A stretch of DNA of 64,000 nucleotides. Source: Blastopirellula sp. J2-11. Lineage in GTDB: Bacteria > Planctomycetota > Planctomycetia > Pirellulales > Pirellulaceae. This document shows, one piece after another, positions 63,417-64,000 of the stretch. Location: positions 4,650,001 to 4,714,000 of the forward strand of contig NZ_CP097384.1 of assembly GCF_024584705.1 (NCBI RefSeq). The letters run 5' to 3'. Every line of letters starts with the position of its first letter. Position 1 is the first letter of the stretch. The notes below the pieces were generated by a model. It made no database searches, was not told the DNA's origin, and worked only from the letters and a program-made list of their open reading frames with translations. The translations under genes and the position numbers were made by a program.

Positions 63417-64000
63417 ATGAATTCTCGTAAAACGAACCGCCGCGACTTTTTACGGGGTAAATCGGCTGTGGATGCGCTCCACGACCTGACATCTGAGCCG
63501 TTACCGCCCCCCAAATCGGTAAAATCGGCGGCTCGCCCCGCTGGCGAAGGAGCCGAATCTGGCGCCGATAGCGAAGCGCCAGAAACCCCCGTCGAGCAGG
63601 ACAGCTATTTGGTCGAAGTCAGCCGCGAAGCGATGGCCTGCACATTCGCCATTTTTTTGAACGCCGGCCAACACCGACTCGGCGCCGAAGCGGCGGTCGC
63701 CGCTCTCGACAAAATTGACGACTACGAAGAACAACTATCGATCTACCGTTCCAGCAGTGAAGCTTCGCGATTGAACGCCGCCGCCGATTTCGCGCCGATC
63801 ACGATCGAACGGGGATTCTTCGATCTGCTCGTTCAAGCCCAACAAATCTACGCCGAAACCGACGGCGCCTTCGACATCACCGCCGGACCGCTCGCTAAGA
63901 TCTGGGGCTTTTATCAGCGCAAAGGTCGCGTGCCTGAAAAAGCGGAACTCGCCGCCGCGCTGGCCAAGGTCGGCAGTCAACATCTGACGCTCAACACGGA
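63417..64000 (+). CDS. apbE: ApbE-like FAD:protein FMN transferase, 5' part
   Basis: An open frame from ATG 63417 runs off the window after 194 codons. The N-terminus has a Tat-like NRRDFLRGKSA. From ~75 the ApbE pattern is clear: EAMACTFAIFLNAGQ at the start, the acidic YRSSSEASRLNA loop, and the strong TDGAFDITAGPLAKIWGF. ApbE proteins use Mg and FAD to attach FMN to a Thr in partner flavoproteins such as Na-translocating NADH:quinone reductase, on the outer face of the membrane. Roughly half the protein is missing; no partner is seen in the window. Confidence 0.9.
   Translation, partial: MNSRKTNRRDFLRGKSAVDALHDLTSEPLPPPKSVKSAARPAGEGAESGADSEAPETPVEQDSYLVEVSREAMACTFAIFLNAGQHRLGAEAAVAALDKIDDYEEQLSIYRSSSEASRLNAAADFAPITIERGFFDLLVQAQQIYAETDGAFDITAGPLAKIWGFYQRKGRVPEKAELAAALAKVGSQHLTLNT

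Overview
This window looks like chromosomal DNA from a planctomycete, most likely of the Pirellulaceae (a Blastopirellula/Bremerella/Rhodopirellula-like organism). The placement rests on gene content, not on a database search: two 'planctomycete cytochrome c' operons (DUF1592-type plus DUF1552, and PSCyt1/DUF1549/DUF1553 plus DUF1501), two DUF1559 pseudopilin-like genes, an ECF sigma factor beside a Ser/Thr kinase, an ECF/FecR-LamG pair, a giant secreted subtilase with a planctomycete-type N-terminal motif, PQQ-like propellers, a bacterial eIF1/SUI1 homologue and a sucrose-phosphate synthase/phosphatase fusion. No rRNA, tRNA, prophage or CRISPR array was seen.

Layout. 1-1.4 kb: the 5' part of an integrase-type transposase (minus strand, running off the window), with an inverted/direct repeat patch and a remnant of a second transposase copy. 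1.5-6.5 kb: ECF sigma factor, small exported protein, and a transmembrane Ser/Thr kinase with an extracytoplasmic leucine-rich repeat domain. 6.9-12.0 kb: operon of a DUF1592-type cytochrome, a DUF1552 protein and an unknown exported protein. 12.1-14.2 kb: minus-strand NAD-dependent reductase and HtrA-like protease. 14.4-20.5 kb: exported beta-helix protein, alpha/beta hydrolase, DUF1559 pseudopilin with lipoprotein, sialate-O-acetylesterase-type hydrolase, laminin-G-like protein. 20.8-23.4 kb: eIF1 homologue, then ECF sigma factor with FecR/LamG protein. 23.6-28.0 kb: PSCyt1/DUF1553 and DUF1501 operon. 28.1-34.0 kb: methyltransferase and the 1534-residue subtilase. 34.0-39.5 kb: sucrose-phosphate synthase/phosphatase, two MarR regulators, membrane-anchored PQQ-like propeller. 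39.5-45.4 kb: second DUF1559/lipoprotein pair, Old Yellow Enzyme-like flavoprotein, PcrA/UvrD helicase, free-standing RNA polymerase alpha-CTD protein. 45.5-49.3 kb: second propeller and a tightly overlapping three-gene operon (membrane protein, arrestin-like protein, P-loop ATPase). 49.5-53.4 kb: Pro/Gln-rich secreted protein, an 862-bp repeat-rich gap with a 15-unit 18-bp tandem array, then DNA polymerase X. 53.4-64 kb: sugar isomerase-like protein, HTTM-type membrane pair, Cys-rich exported protein, lipoproteins, membrane-associated P-loop ATPase, ClpP-like protein, a haem-binding exported protein and the start of an ApbE-type flavin transferase.

How the parts fit. Most of the window concerns the cell envelope or export (Sec or Tat signal peptides, lipoboxes), with two sigma-factor-linked regulatory modules. 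The cytochrome/DUF1501 and cytochrome/DUF1552 pairs are typical planctomycete periplasmic modules of uncertain function, probably linked to polysaccharide use or surface metabolism. Many starts were moved downstream of the longest open frame because of signal peptides or Shine-Dalgarno sequences. Non-coding highlights are three palindromic intergenic repeats (15.63-15.73, 51.03-51.20 and 63.26-63.32 kb), the 18-bp tandem array, and three minus-strand terminators that all end in the same 13-mer.
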